Shown here one piece after another: positions 25,402 through 33,710 of a stretch of DNA of 64,000 nt (position 1 is its first letter; each line of letters begins with the position of its first letter). The position numbers were made by a program, and so were the translations under genes. The notes beneath the pieces were generated by a model. It ran no database searches, was not told where the DNA came from, and saw nothing but the letters and a program-made list of their open reading frames with translations. Origin of the DNA: JBGCDD01 sp045105075 (lineage in GTDB: Bacteria > Pseudomonadota > Alphaproteobacteria > Rhodobacterales > Rhodobacteraceae); the NCBI GenBank assembly GCA_045105075.1, contig JBGCDD010000002.1:25737-89736 (forward strand), in the 5' to 3' direction.

Positions 25402-26958
25402 ATGAACATTCAAGTCCCTGCCACCCGCTATGGCATTGATATTCAGGTTCTGCCGCATCGGGTTGCGGTCTATCAAGGCGACACGTTGCTGGCCGCCAGC
25501 ACCCGCGCCAAGGTGATGTATGAAACCCGCCTTCCGGCCGCGATTTATATCCCGCTGGAAGATGTTGTGGTGCCGGTGTCCGAGCAGACTCGGCTGAAAA
25601 CCTTTTGCCCGTTCAAGGGCACTGCGCGCTATCGCAACATCGAACTGGACGGTGAGACGCTGGAAAATGCGTTGTGGAGCTATGATGTGGCGCTGCCGGA
25701 AAGCCGCGATATCGAAGGCTATGTGGCTTTCATGGCCGGCTCTTACACCGACATTGATCTGGGTGAGAACACGCTTGAAATTGCGCCGGACAGCAGCGTT
25801 TCAGGCCCGTTGATCGACTGGTTGGTGCAGGAGGCGCCCCGGTTGCAAACGCCTGCGGAGTTCACCGGTGCGCTGGCGCAAAAGCTGGTGGAAACCGGGC
25901 TGCCGCTGTTGCGGTTCAGCGTGATGATCTGGTCGCTGGATCCGCTGATTGTGGGCAAGAACTATATCTGGGATCGCGGGCTCGACACGGTCACCACTTA
26001 TGCGCCGCCCTATGAAATTCACAGCAGCCCGGCGTTTCGCAACAGCCCGCTGCGCCATGTTTCGAACGGGTTTGGCGGTGTGCGCCAGCAGATCAACGCC
26101 GATCAGAGCGAAGGGGCGTTCCCGATTGTGGCCGATCTGCGAAAGAAAGGTGCGACGGACTATGTCGCCATGCCGTTGCGGTTTTCGGATGGGCGTCCGC
26201 ATGTGATGACCCTGACCAGTGACCGCGACGGTGGGTTTTCCACTGCCGATCTGGGCATGGTGTTTGAGTGCGCGTCGCTGATCGCGCGGTTTTACGAGGT
26301 GTTTGTGCAAAAGGAAAATGCGCAATCCTTGCTGGAAACCTATCTGGGCAAGCGCACCGGCGCGCGGGTTCTGGGCGGAGAAATCCGGCGCGGCGACGGT
26401 GACGAGATCGACGCGGCCATCATGTTCTGCGATCTGCGCCATTCCACGCGGCTGGAGGAAACGCTGGGCCGCAAGGACTACATCGCGCTGCTCAACCAGT
26501 TTTTTGAGACCGTTTCAGACATCATTCAGGACCACGGCGGCGAAGTGCTGAAATTCATTGGGGATGCGGTTTTGGCCGTCTTTCCCGCAGGCGATGACGC
26601 GACTGATGCGCGGGCGCGGGCGCTGCACTCGGCCACCCAGATCGTGACACAGCTGAAAGAACAGGGCGGCGAAAACCAAGAGCACGGGGCGGAATGCGCC
26701 ATCGGGATCGCCTCTGGGCCGGTGACCTATGGCAATGTCGGTTCGCGCGAGCGGCTGGATTTCACGGTGATCGGTCGCGCCGCCAACATCGCCGCGCGGC
26801 TGGGCGATTTTGGCAAGACCCGCGATCATTCGATTGTCGTGACCCAGGACATTGCCAGCACCTCGGACAACGCCACCGAGATCGGCGAGATTTCCCTGCG
26901 CAATGTGTCGCAACCGGTGTTGTGTTACGCGGTGGGCTCTGGCGCGTCGGAATCTTGA
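25402..26958 (+). CDS. DUF427 domain fused to a class III adenylate/guanylate cyclase
   Basis: A 518-residue soluble protein with three parts. Residues about 13-115 match DUF427 (LLAASTRAKVMYETRLPAAIYIP.. and the later CPFKGTARYRNI, ALWSYDVALPESRDIEGYVAF). Residues about 150-300 resemble the sensor-like N-terminal region of rhizobial CyaA proteins (VETGLPLLRFSVMIWSLDPL). Residues 335-510 form the cyclase domain with both metal aspartates (MFCDLRHST at 341-349, KFIGDAVLAVF) and the Asn/Arg pair (RAANIAARL). It looks active. No membrane segment or signal peptide. It follows the winged-helix membrane gene by 66 bases on the same strand. Confidence 0.85.
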   Translation: MNIQVPATRYGIDIQVLPHRVAVYQGDTLLAASTRAKVMYETRLPAAIYIPLEDVVVPVSEQTRLKTFCPFKGTARYRNIELDGETLENALWSYDVALPESRDIEGYVAFMAGSYTDIDLGENTLEIAPDSSVSGPLIDWLVQEAPRLQTPAEFTGALAQKLVETGLPLLRFSVMIWSLDPLIVGKNYIWDRGLDTVTTYAPPYEIHSSPAFRNSPLRHVSNGFGGVRQQINADQSEGAFPIVADLRKKGATDYVAMPLRFSDGRPHVMTLTSDRDGGFSTADLGMVFECASLIARFYEVFVQKENAQSLLETYLGKRTGARVLGGEIRRGDGDEIDAAIMFCDLRHSTRLEETLGRKDYIALLNQFFETVSDIIQDHGGEVLKFIGDAVLAVFPAGDDATDARARALHSATQIVTQLKEQGGENQEHGAECAIGIASGPVTYGNVGSRERLDFTVIGRAANIAARLGDFGKTRDHSIVVTQDIASTSDNATEIGEISLRNVSQPVLCYAVGSGASES

Positions 26959-27009
26959 TCGTTTTGGTCGAACGCGAAAAGCGATGTCTCACGTGTTTGC
27001 CGAAACGCG

Positions 27010-28020
27010 TTAATCGCCGGTAGAGGCGCGCGCGATCAGACGTGGGGTGACCTGTTCGATCTGGTGGCCAAGCGTGCGGTCACCCAGAACCCGGATCAGC
27101 AGATCGGCGGTTTTCAGGCCGATGTCATGAGACTGCGCATCGATCGTGGTGATCGCCGGAAACGAGATCTGTGACAGTTCGAAATTGCCAAAACCCGCAA
27201 TCGCCATATCGTCCGGCACGTCAATGCCCTGACGCTGACACTGGGTGAGCGCGCCAAAGGCCGACAGATCCGACACGCAAACCACGGCGCTGACCTTTGG
27301 GTGATCGGCCAGCAGATGCGCCATCGCTTCGGCCCCCGAGCGCATGGAAATTGGCGCAGGCCCGGCGGAAATCAGCGCGTCGGTGGGCAAATCGTGACGC
27401 TGAAGCGCGGCCACAAAGCCCCGGCGCCGGTCGGCTCCGCGGGTGTCGCCAACCGCCTCGCCACCGATGAAAGCCAGATGCCGGTGCCCTTTGGCGACCA
27501 GATGGTCGACCATATCCTGCATGGTCTGGGCATTGGAAAATCCGACCACATGGCGGATCGGATCGGCGGGCAAGTCCCAGGTTTCGATGACGGGAATGTC
27601 ACTTTGGGTCAGCACGCGGCGGGTTTGATCGCTGTGGCGCCCGCCGGTGAGCACCAGCGCATCCGGGCGCCGGCGCAGCAATTGTTCCACCAGCTTTTCC
27701 TCGCCGGTGATGTTGTAATTGGTATAACCCAGAAGCACTTGCAGATCATTTTCGGCCAGGCGCGCGGTCATCGCGGTGACGGTGTCAGCAAAGTTGGCAT
27801 TGTTCAGCGACGGCACCGTGACCGCCACAAACCCTGTGCGTTTGGATCGTAAATTCGACGCAGTGGCATCAAAAACATAGCCCAGTTCGCGCGCGACCTG
27901 CAAAATGCGCGCGCGGGTGGCATCTCCGACCGAGGCGTCCTTTTTGAACGCCCGCGACACGGTCATCGGCGACACGCCTGCCGCCTTGGCCACGTCTGTC
28001 ATTTTGGGCGCTTTGCGCAT
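27010..28020 (-). CDS. LacI family transcriptional regulator
   Basis: Sugar-responsive repressor of 336 residues. The N-terminal helix-turn-helix reads MTDVAKAAGVSPMTVSRAFKK, followed by the hinge helix ATASNLRSKRTG and a periplasmic-binding-protein-like effector domain. A GTG at 28023 and an ATG at 28020 are adjacent; the ATG is used. The start lies 13 bases after a perfect 12-base palindrome (28033-28044) and 27 bases after the stop of a second LacI gene, so the two are probably co-expressed and subject to autoregulation. Confidence 0.9.
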   Translation of the reverse strand: MRKAPKMTDVAKAAGVSPMTVSRAFKKDASVGDATRARILQVARELGYVFDATASNLRSKRTGFVAVTVPSLNNANFADTVTAMTARLAENDLQVLLGYTNYNITGEEKLVEQLLRRRPDALVLTGGRHSDQTRRVLTQSDIPVIETWDLPADPIRHVVGFSNAQTMQDMVDHLVAKGHRHLAFIGGEAVGDTRGADRRRGFVAALQRHDLPTDALISAGPAPISMRSGAEAMAHLLADHPKVSAVVCVSDLSAFGALTQCQRQGIDVPDDMAIAGFGNFELSQISFPAITTIDAQSHDIGLKTADLLIRVLGDRTLGHQIEQVTPRLIARASTGD

Positions 28021-28032
28021 CACCAGCCTATT

Positions 28033-28044
28033 GTTATCGATAAC
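28033..28044. promoter_or_regulatory. LacI-type operator between the two regulator genes
   Basis: Perfect 12-base palindrome GTTATCGATAAC in the 27-base gap between the two LacI genes. It has the central CG and GTTA/TAAC arms of the operators at 29154, 36462 and 37982, so it likely belongs to the same regulon. Confidence 0.65.
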
Positions 28045-28047
28045 GCC

Positions 28048-29079
28048 CTATTGAGGCCGATCCGCGCCAGATTGCAACCTTGTGGTGTCGCCCGCGCGGA
28101 ATTCGACCTCGAGTGCCTGGCGTTTTGGCACACAAACGCCGTTTATGCGGGCCAGCAACGTGCGCGCGCAGGTAATGCCCATCAGGCGGCGCGGCGTTTG
28201 CACAGTGGTCAGGCGGATCGGCAGAACGCTGGTCAGATCCAGCCCGTTGAAGCCAACGATGCCCATGTCGCCGGGCACGTCCAGCCCCTGCCCGTTGCAG
28301 GCCATCATGCCGCCAAACGCCATGTGATCGTTGAGATAGAAAATCACATCGGGGCGCGGACCGGCCAACAGCGCGCGGGTGCCGTCAAAACCGGTGGAAA
28401 ACGCGTTGCCCAACGGTGGACGGGCGGTCACGACATCTGCGCCCAAGGGTTGGAACACGCCACGAATGCCGCTTAGCCGGGCATCGGCGCGGATATCGTG
28501 ACCGCGCGGTGTGCTGACGAAAGCCGGTGCGCAGTAACCCATATCACGCGCGTGCTCGCCCATGACGCGCCCGGCCTCGAAATGATCGATCCCGACGCAC
28601 ACATCAATCGGATCATCGGTCAGATCCCAGATTTCCAGCACCGGCAAGGGTGCGGCGCGCAACAATTGACGGGTTTCCACGTGATGATCGATGCCGGTCA
28701 AAATGATCGCGGCGGGTTGCCACGACAACAAGCGGCGAATCCAGGCCAGTTCGCTGTCGCGGTTGTATTCGGTGGTGTCGATCACGCTGGAATAGCCGGC
28801 CGTGTCAAAGGTGCGCCGCATGCCCGACAGGATATCGGCAAAGACCTCTCCGGCGAAGGTGGGCAGGGAGATTCCGATGAGGTTCGAGTTCGCAACAGCC
28901 AGCGAACGCGCGTTGGAATTGGGCACATATTTCAACTGACGCGCGATTTTTAGAATCTCGGCGCGCTTCTTTTCCGACACCCCCTCGACCCCGCGAATGG
29001 CGCGCGAGACGGTCATGATAGACACATTGGCGCGCCGCGCGACGTCTTCGATCTTGGTGGGTTTTGCTTTGCGTGCCAT
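28048..29079 (-). CDS. LacI family transcriptional regulator
   Basis: A 343-residue repressor with the helix-turn-helix IEDVARRANVSIMTVSRAIRG, hinge NSNARSLAVANSN and a sugar-binding core (WQPAAIILTGIDHHVETRQLL; YLNDHMAFGGMMACNGQGLDVP). It is divergent from the ABC-transporter operon; the operator at 29154-29169 lies 75 bases before its start, allowing control of both directions. It probably senses the substrate of that transporter. Which of the two LacI proteins binds which site cannot be told from sequence. Confidence 0.9.
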   Translation of the reverse strand: MARKAKPTKIEDVARRANVSIMTVSRAIRGVEGVSEKKRAEILKIARQLKYVPNSNARSLAVANSNLIGISLPTFAGEVFADILSGMRRTFDTAGYSSVIDTTEYNRDSELAWIRRLLSWQPAAIILTGIDHHVETRQLLRAAPLPVLEIWDLTDDPIDVCVGIDHFEAGRVMGEHARDMGYCAPAFVSTPRGHDIRADARLSGIRGVFQPLGADVVTARPPLGNAFSTGFDGTRALLAGPRPDVIFYLNDHMAFGGMMACNGQGLDVPGDMGIVGFNGLDLTSVLPIRLTTVQTPRRLMGITCARTLLARINGVCVPKRQALEVEFRAGDTTRLQSGADRPQ

Positions 29080-29153
29080 CAGAAACCCTATGTTGATATT
29101 GGCGCAAACATCTGCGATTTTTCGCGGAATTACAAGGTCTTGGCTGTGAACTT

Positions 29154-29169
29154 ACGTTAACGCTAACGT
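29154..29169. promoter_or_regulatory. LacI-type operator in the regulator/ABC-transporter divergent region
   Basis: Sixteen-base near-palindrome ACGTTAACGCTAACGT with two central mismatches. It lies between the divergent LacI gene and the ABC-transporter ATPase gene and shares its core with three other sites in this island. Confidence 0.65.
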
Positions 29170-29265
29170 CGTTTGGCAGATTAGACCTTCCCCAAACGGA
29201 CGCAGTTGGGCACTCTGTTGGTCATCGGTCCCACGCGGGCCTTTGGACGTATCGGGGAGGATCAC

Positions 29266-30348
29266 GTGCCAAAAATCATCTTTGACAAGGTGGCGAAAAG
29301 CTATGGTCCGGTCGAGGTGCTGCCTCCGTTTGATCTGACGCTTGAGGACGGCGAATTTACCGTGTTGGTTGGCCCGTCGGGGTGCGGCAAGTCGACGACG
29401 TTGCGCATGTTGGCGGGGCTTGAAAACCTGTCGGGTGGCGAGATCTTTTTTGACGAACGCCCGATCAGCAAGCTGGAGCCCAAGGCGCGTGATCTGGCGA
29501 TGGTGTTTCAGGATTACGCGCTCTATCCGCATATGAACATTGCCAAAAACATGTCGTTTGCGCTGCGTCTGGCGCGGGTTTCAAAGTCGGAAATCGAGGA
29601 AAAAGTACAGCGGGTTGCGGGCATGTTGAACATCGCGCATTTGCTGGACCGCAAGCCTGCGGAGCTGTCGGGCGGACAACGCCAGCGGGTGGCGATGGGG
29701 CGCGCACTGGTGCGTGATGCGGGCACGTTCCTGTTTGATGAACCGTTGTCGAACCTTGATGCCAAGCTGCGCGGCAAGATGCGCGCCGAGCTGGCCGAGA
29801 TGCGCGACACGATTGACAAGAACATGGTTTACGTCACCCACGATCAGGTCGAAGCGATGACGCTGGGCGACCGCATTGTTGTGATGAGCGATGGTCTGAT
29901 CCAACAGCAGGGCAGCCCCGAAGAGCTGTTTAAATCGCCGGTGAATATGTTTGTCGCCGGGTTCATCGGCTCGCCCACGATGAATTTTCTGGATGGCACG
30001 TTGGCGCAGGACGGTGATCAGCTTTGGGTTGAGGGCGACGGCTTTCGCCTGCCGCTTGATGCGGATCTGAGCGCGCGATTGGCCAAAACCAACACCCGGC
30101 AGGTCAGTCTGGGCGTGCGCCCGTCCAGTTTTTCAGCCGATACCAGCAAGGGCGCGCCGATAGAGCTGCGCGTGGTGGTGTCGGAATATCTGGGCGCGCA
30201 ATCGGTGTTGGTGACGCGCTGTGGTGCGGCCGACATTCTGGTGGAAACCCAGAGCGCGGCGCCGGTTAAGGCAGGCACAGTGCAGACCTTTGGGGTCATC
30301 ACCAACGAAATCATGATTTTTGACAAAGCGTCTGGGCTGCGCCTGTAA
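29266..30348 (+). CDS. Sugar ABC transporter ATP-binding protein (MalK/UgpC type)
   Basis: Cytoplasmic ATPase of 360 residues powering a carbohydrate importer. Walker A GPSGCGKSTT, Q-loop FQDYALYPHM, signature LSGGQRQR, Walker B FLFDEPLSNLDAKLR and the switch histidine YVTHD are all intact; the last 120 residues form the TOBE/regulatory domain starting near FIGSPTMNFLDG. The start is a GTG at 29266, chosen because GGGGAGG lies 5 bases upstream and the family N-terminus starts there; no ATG fits. First gene of the importer operon. Confidence 0.92.
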   Translation: MPKIIFDKVAKSYGPVEVLPPFDLTLEDGEFTVLVGPSGCGKSTTLRMLAGLENLSGGEIFFDERPISKLEPKARDLAMVFQDYALYPHMNIAKNMSFALRLARVSKSEIEEKVQRVAGMLNIAHLLDRKPAELSGGQRQRVAMGRALVRDAGTFLFDEPLSNLDAKLRGKMRAELAEMRDTIDKNMVYVTHDQVEAMTLGDRIVVMSDGLIQQQGSPEELFKSPVNMFVAGFIGSPTMNFLDGTLAQDGDQLWVEGDGFRLPLDADLSARLAKTNTRQVSLGVRPSSFSADTSKGAPIELRVVVSEYLGAQSVLVTRCGAADILVETQSAAPVKAGTVQTFGVITNEIMIFDKASGLRL

Positions 30349-30402
30349 CCGGGTGAAATCCGCGACGCCAAAAGAACTGTAGCATCAGGGAGGACCAATA
30401 GA

Positions 30403-31701
30403 ATGCTCACACTCAAATCTGTCCTAACGGGAACCGCTGTGGCGATTTCCATGACCGGTACGGCCTTTGCCGGCGGTCACGGCGGGCCCTACGACGCCTA
30501 TGCCGGCACCACGCTGGTGATCAACGTGCCCTCGCATCCGCATTACAACGCGATGATGAAGGTGCTGCCCGAGTTCACCAAAGAAACAGGCATCGAAGTC
30601 GAAGTCGACCAGCTGCAATATCTCAAGATGCGCGAGCGCCAGACCCTTGAGCTGACCAAGCGCGAGGGCGATTACGACATGATCGCTTACGTGGTGTTCT
30701 CCAAGGCGGATTACGTGTTCGCCGACCAGTTGGAAAACCTTGCCAAGTATTTCATGAACCCCAAGCTGTCGGATCCGAACTATGACAGCGAAGATCTGAT
30801 CGACGGCTATGTGCAGAACATCGGTGTTGCGGGCGGCGTCAAAGGGTATTTGCCGGGCAAAACCGGATCGACCTATGGCATTCCCTACGGCTCGGAAACC
30901 AGCGTTCTGGCCTATCGCAAAGACATCTTTGAAAAGCACGGGATCGCTGTGCCGGAAACCTATGACGATCTGCTGGCTGCGGCGTGCAAGATCCCCGAAG
31001 TAGAAGAAGGCATGGGCGGCATGGCGTCGCGCGCGGCGTCCGGTCACCAGGCCAGCCACGCGTTCCTGTTGCACCTCGCGCCTTTGGGCGGACGGGTGTT
31101 TGACGATCAGTGGAACCCGATCATCAACAACGCAGCCGGTGTGGCCGCGGCCAATGCTTTGAAAACCATTGTGGATTGCGGCCCAGAGGGCAGCCAGACA
31201 TTTGGTCCAGCCGAAGCGGCAGCCTCGTTCAGCCAGGGCAACTCGGCCATGTTCATGGACTCGATCGCCTTTGCCGCCGGGTTTGAAAACCCCTCCAAGT
31301 CGCGCGTTGCCGGCAAGGTTGGCTATGCGTTGCACCCGATGGGCGTGCGCCGCGGCAGCCAGACCGGTGGATTTGGCATCGCCATCCCCAAGAACGCACA
31401 GAACAAAGAAGCTGCGTTCCTGTTGATGCAGTGGCTGACCAGCAAAAAGGGCGACAAGCTGGTGGCGATGGCCGGTGGCAACCCCTCGCGCTTTTCGACC
31501 TATCAAGATGCCGAGCTGAACGCGAAATACCCCTATTCCGCGACCTTCGGCGAAGCGCTTAAGTATGCCGACCCTGACTGGCGTCCGATCATCCCCACAT
31601 GGGGCAAGATCAATGCCGATATCGGCACCACCATGAGCCAGGTTCTGACCGAAGGGCTTGACCCACAAGAAGCGCTTGACGGTGTTGCCGCGCGCGCGTA
31701 G
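30403..31701 (+). CDS. Extracellular sugar-binding protein (family 1), C-terminally truncated by TAG
   Basis: Periplasmic binding protein of the ABC importer. The 432-residue product has a signal peptide (cleavage after about GTAFA, residue 24) and family features such as TTLVINVPSHPHYNAMMKVLPEFTKETGIEVE (first part quoted by position, residues 36-67), GIPYGSETSVLAYRKDIFEKHG and a C-terminal TEGLDPQEALDGVAARA. A TAG at 31699-31701 ends the frame, yet translation beyond it continues in frame for 12 more codons (AIMEEAGYYTWK) to a TAA at 31738-31740. That tail looks like the normal family C-terminus, so TAG may be a nonsense change. Only the last helix would be lost, so the protein may still work. 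Confidence 0.9.
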   Translation: MLTLKSVLTGTAVAISMTGTAFAGGHGGPYDAYAGTTLVINVPSHPHYNAMMKVLPEFTKETGIEVEVDQLQYLKMRERQTLELTKREGDYDMIAYVVFSKADYVFADQLENLAKYFMNPKLSDPNYDSEDLIDGYVQNIGVAGGVKGYLPGKTGSTYGIPYGSETSVLAYRKDIFEKHGIAVPETYDDLLAAACKIPEVEEGMGGMASRAASGHQASHAFLLHLAPLGGRVFDDQWNPIINNAAGVAAANALKTIVDCGPEGSQTFGPAEAAASFSQGNSAMFMDSIAFAAGFENPSKSRVAGKVGYALHPMGVRRGSQTGGFGIAIPKNAQNKEAAFLLMQWLTSKKGDKLVAMAGGNPSRFSTYQDAELNAKYPYSATFGEALKYADPDWRPIIPTWGKINADIGTTMSQVLTEGLDPQEALDGVAARA

Positions 31702-31802
31702 GCGATCATGGAAGAGGCCGGGTACTACACCTGGAAATAAGACGTCCAGGTGCGTGGGCAAAGCGTTTGGCAAAGCCAAATGCAGCCCACACCCCCGAAC
31801 AT

Positions 31803-31860
31803 CTGGGCGCCTAAATGAGCGCCCGGGCAAAAAAATCTGGGTGTCCCATAACGGGGCACC
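31803..31860 (+). promoter_or_regulatory. Two hairpins between the binding-protein and permease genes
   Basis: First hairpin: GGGCGC (31805-31810) with GCGCCC (31819-31824). Second: GGTGTCCC (31840-31847) with GGGGCACC (31853-31860), one wobble. No T-run follows either, so they look like intercistronic structures that protect the abundant binding-protein mRNA or damp permease expression, as known in maltose-type operons, rather than full terminators. Confidence 0.55.
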
Positions 31861-31920
31861 TGACCCGGGGCACGGCTCACTTTCTGGCCCCTGCCCTTCG
31901 CCCCCCAAGCAGGTTCCCCG

Positions 31921-32838
31921 ATGCAAACAGCAAATGTAAACCGGCTCACGCCCTATCTGTTTCTGGCGCCAGCGGCGATCATCATGGCGGTCGCGCTGCT
32001 GTATCCGATTGGCTATATGATCTACGCCAGTTTTCTGGACTGGAACCCAAGTCAGCGCATCGGCGAGGCCGATTTTGTGGGGCTGCGCAACTATATCAAC
32101 CTGCTGGGCGATCCGAGCTTCCGCGAAAGTTTCTGGGTCACTGTGAAATTCGCCGCCATCGTTGTGTCGTTGGAAATGGTGCTGGGCGTTGGCCTCGCGC
32201 TGCTGCTGGATCGCAACATTCGCGGCATGTCGGTGCTGCGCACGCTGTTCATCCTGCCGATGATGATCGCGCCCATCGTGGTGGGCCTGATGTGGCGCTA
32301 TATGTATCGCCCGACGGTGGGCATCTTTAACCGCACGCTGAAATCCATGGGGTTTGAGTCGGTGCCGTGGCTGTCAAACGGCGATTGGGCCTTTGCCAGC
32401 GTAATTATTGCCGATGTGTGGCAGTGGACCCCGTTTATTTTCATCCTGTCGCTCGCCGCGCTGCAATCGCTGCCGCAATCGGCGATGGAGGCTGCGCGCA
32501 TTGATGGCGCCACCGGCTGGCAACAGGTGATTTACATCAAGCTGCCGCTGATGATGCCAGTGCTGATTGTCACCTGCCTGTTGCGCCTGATCGATGCGTT
32601 CAAAGTGCTCGAGGTGATTTTGGTGCTGACCAATGGCGGCCCCGGATTGTCGACCGAAATCCTGTCTTTGCGGATCTCGCGCACCGCGTCGGAATTCCGT
32701 GAACTGGGCGAAGCGGCGGCGATGTCGAATTACCTGCTGATCCTGCTCATGGTGCTGACCTTTGCCATGTTCCTGTACAACAAAGCGGTCGAGGCGCGCG
32801 CCGCCCGATTGCGCAAAGCCGCCGAGGAGGACCTCTGA
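31921..32838 (+). CDS. Sugar ABC transporter permease (MalF type)
   Basis: Inner-membrane subunit of 305 residues with six transmembrane helices. The N-terminal NRLTPYLFLAPAAIIMAVALLYPIGYMIYAS is typical, and the EAA loop that contacts the ATPase is visible as AMEAARIDGATGWQQVIYIKLPLM. It is separated from the binding-protein gene by about 180 bases with hairpins, and its TGA overlaps the next permease start by one base (TGATG). Confidence 0.92.
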   Translation: MQTANVNRLTPYLFLAPAAIIMAVALLYPIGYMIYASFLDWNPSQRIGEADFVGLRNYINLLGDPSFRESFWVTVKFAAIVVSLEMVLGVGLALLLDRNIRGMSVLRTLFILPMMIAPIVVGLMWRYMYRPTVGIFNRTLKSMGFESVPWLSNGDWAFASVIIADVWQWTPFIFILSLAALQSLPQSAMEAARIDGATGWQQVIYIKLPLMMPVLIVTCLLRLIDAFKVLEVILVLTNGGPGLSTEILSLRISRTASEFRELGEAAAMSNYLLILLMVLTFAMFLYNKAVEARAARLRKAAEEDL

Positions 32839-33710
32839 TGAGCACCCAGACCTACGACCGTCAGAACCCTGCATTCTATGCGCTATTGGTCGCGCTGGTG
32901 GTGATGGCCATTGGGCCGATCCTGATGATGCTGATGACGTCGATGAAGCTGAACGTCGACATCATGTCCGACACCTCGTCGCTGATCTTCATGCCGACGT
33001 TGCGCAACTATGAAACCGCGCTCTGTGACTTTCTGTGGTACGAAGCGGCCCATATTGACTACTGCGACAAGACGTTTGGGCGCGCGCTGGTCAACTCGCT
33101 GATCATCTCGCTTGTCTCGACCGTGCTGACTTTGGTGATCGGATGTATGGCCGCCTATGCGCTGGTGCGGTTCCGGTTCATGGGGCGCGATACGGTCTCG
33201 CTGGCGTCGCTGGCGATGCGCATGGTGCCGCCTGCGGTTCTGTTGGTGCCGGTGTTTGGCATCTGGACGTTCCAGTTTCAGATCGACGGCACCCGCGCCG
33301 GGATCATTCTGGTTTACGTCGCGATGAACCTGCCCTTTGTGATCTGGATTTTGCAGAGCTTTATCGTGCAGGTTCCGATCCAGCTGGAGGAAGCCGCGCG
33401 CATGGATGGCGCAGGCCCGTTTGCTGTGTTCTTTCTGGTGGTGCTGCCGCTGATCAAACCCGGCCTCGCGGCGGCGGCGATCTTTACCTTTCGCGTCGCC
33501 TGGAACGAGTTCCTGTTGGCCAATGCGCTGGCGGATCGAAACTCGCGCACGGTGCCGGTGACAATTGTGAATTCGATGACCGAATTTGACATCGACTGGG
33601 GCGTGATCATGGCCACGGGAATGTTGCTGGCGGTGCCGCCGATCATCTTCATCTTCGTGGCCTCGCGCCAGATCATCACCGGCATGACCGCAGGCGCGGT
33701 TAAGGGCTGA
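32838..33710 (+). CDS. Sugar ABC transporter permease (MalG type)
   Basis: Second inner-membrane subunit, 290 residues, six membrane helices, with the EAA loop LEEAARMDGAGPFAVFFLVVLP. An unusual soluble insert with two cysteines (ALCDFLWYEAAHIDYCDKT) lies in the first periplasmic loop. Translationally coupled on both sides (TGATG overlaps), so it shares stoichiometric translation with the first permease and with the cytochrome b561-like gene that follows. Confidence 0.92.
   Translation: MSTQTYDRQNPAFYALLVALVVMAIGPILMMLMTSMKLNVDIMSDTSSLIFMPTLRNYETALCDFLWYEAAHIDYCDKTFGRALVNSLIISLVSTVLTLVIGCMAAYALVRFRFMGRDTVSLASLAMRMVPPAVLLVPVFGIWTFQFQIDGTRAGIILVYVAMNLPFVIWILQSFIVQVPIQLEEAARMDGAGPFAVFFLVVLPLIKPGLAAAAIFTFRVAWNEFLLANALADRNSRTVPVTIVNSMTEFDIDWGVIMATGMLLAVPPIIFIFVASRQIITGMTAGAVKG

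Noticed and set aside
30424..31926. 500-codon minus-strand frame over the sugar-binding-protein gene
   Set aside because: Antisense shadow; it also crosses the intercistronic hairpins and shows no motif.
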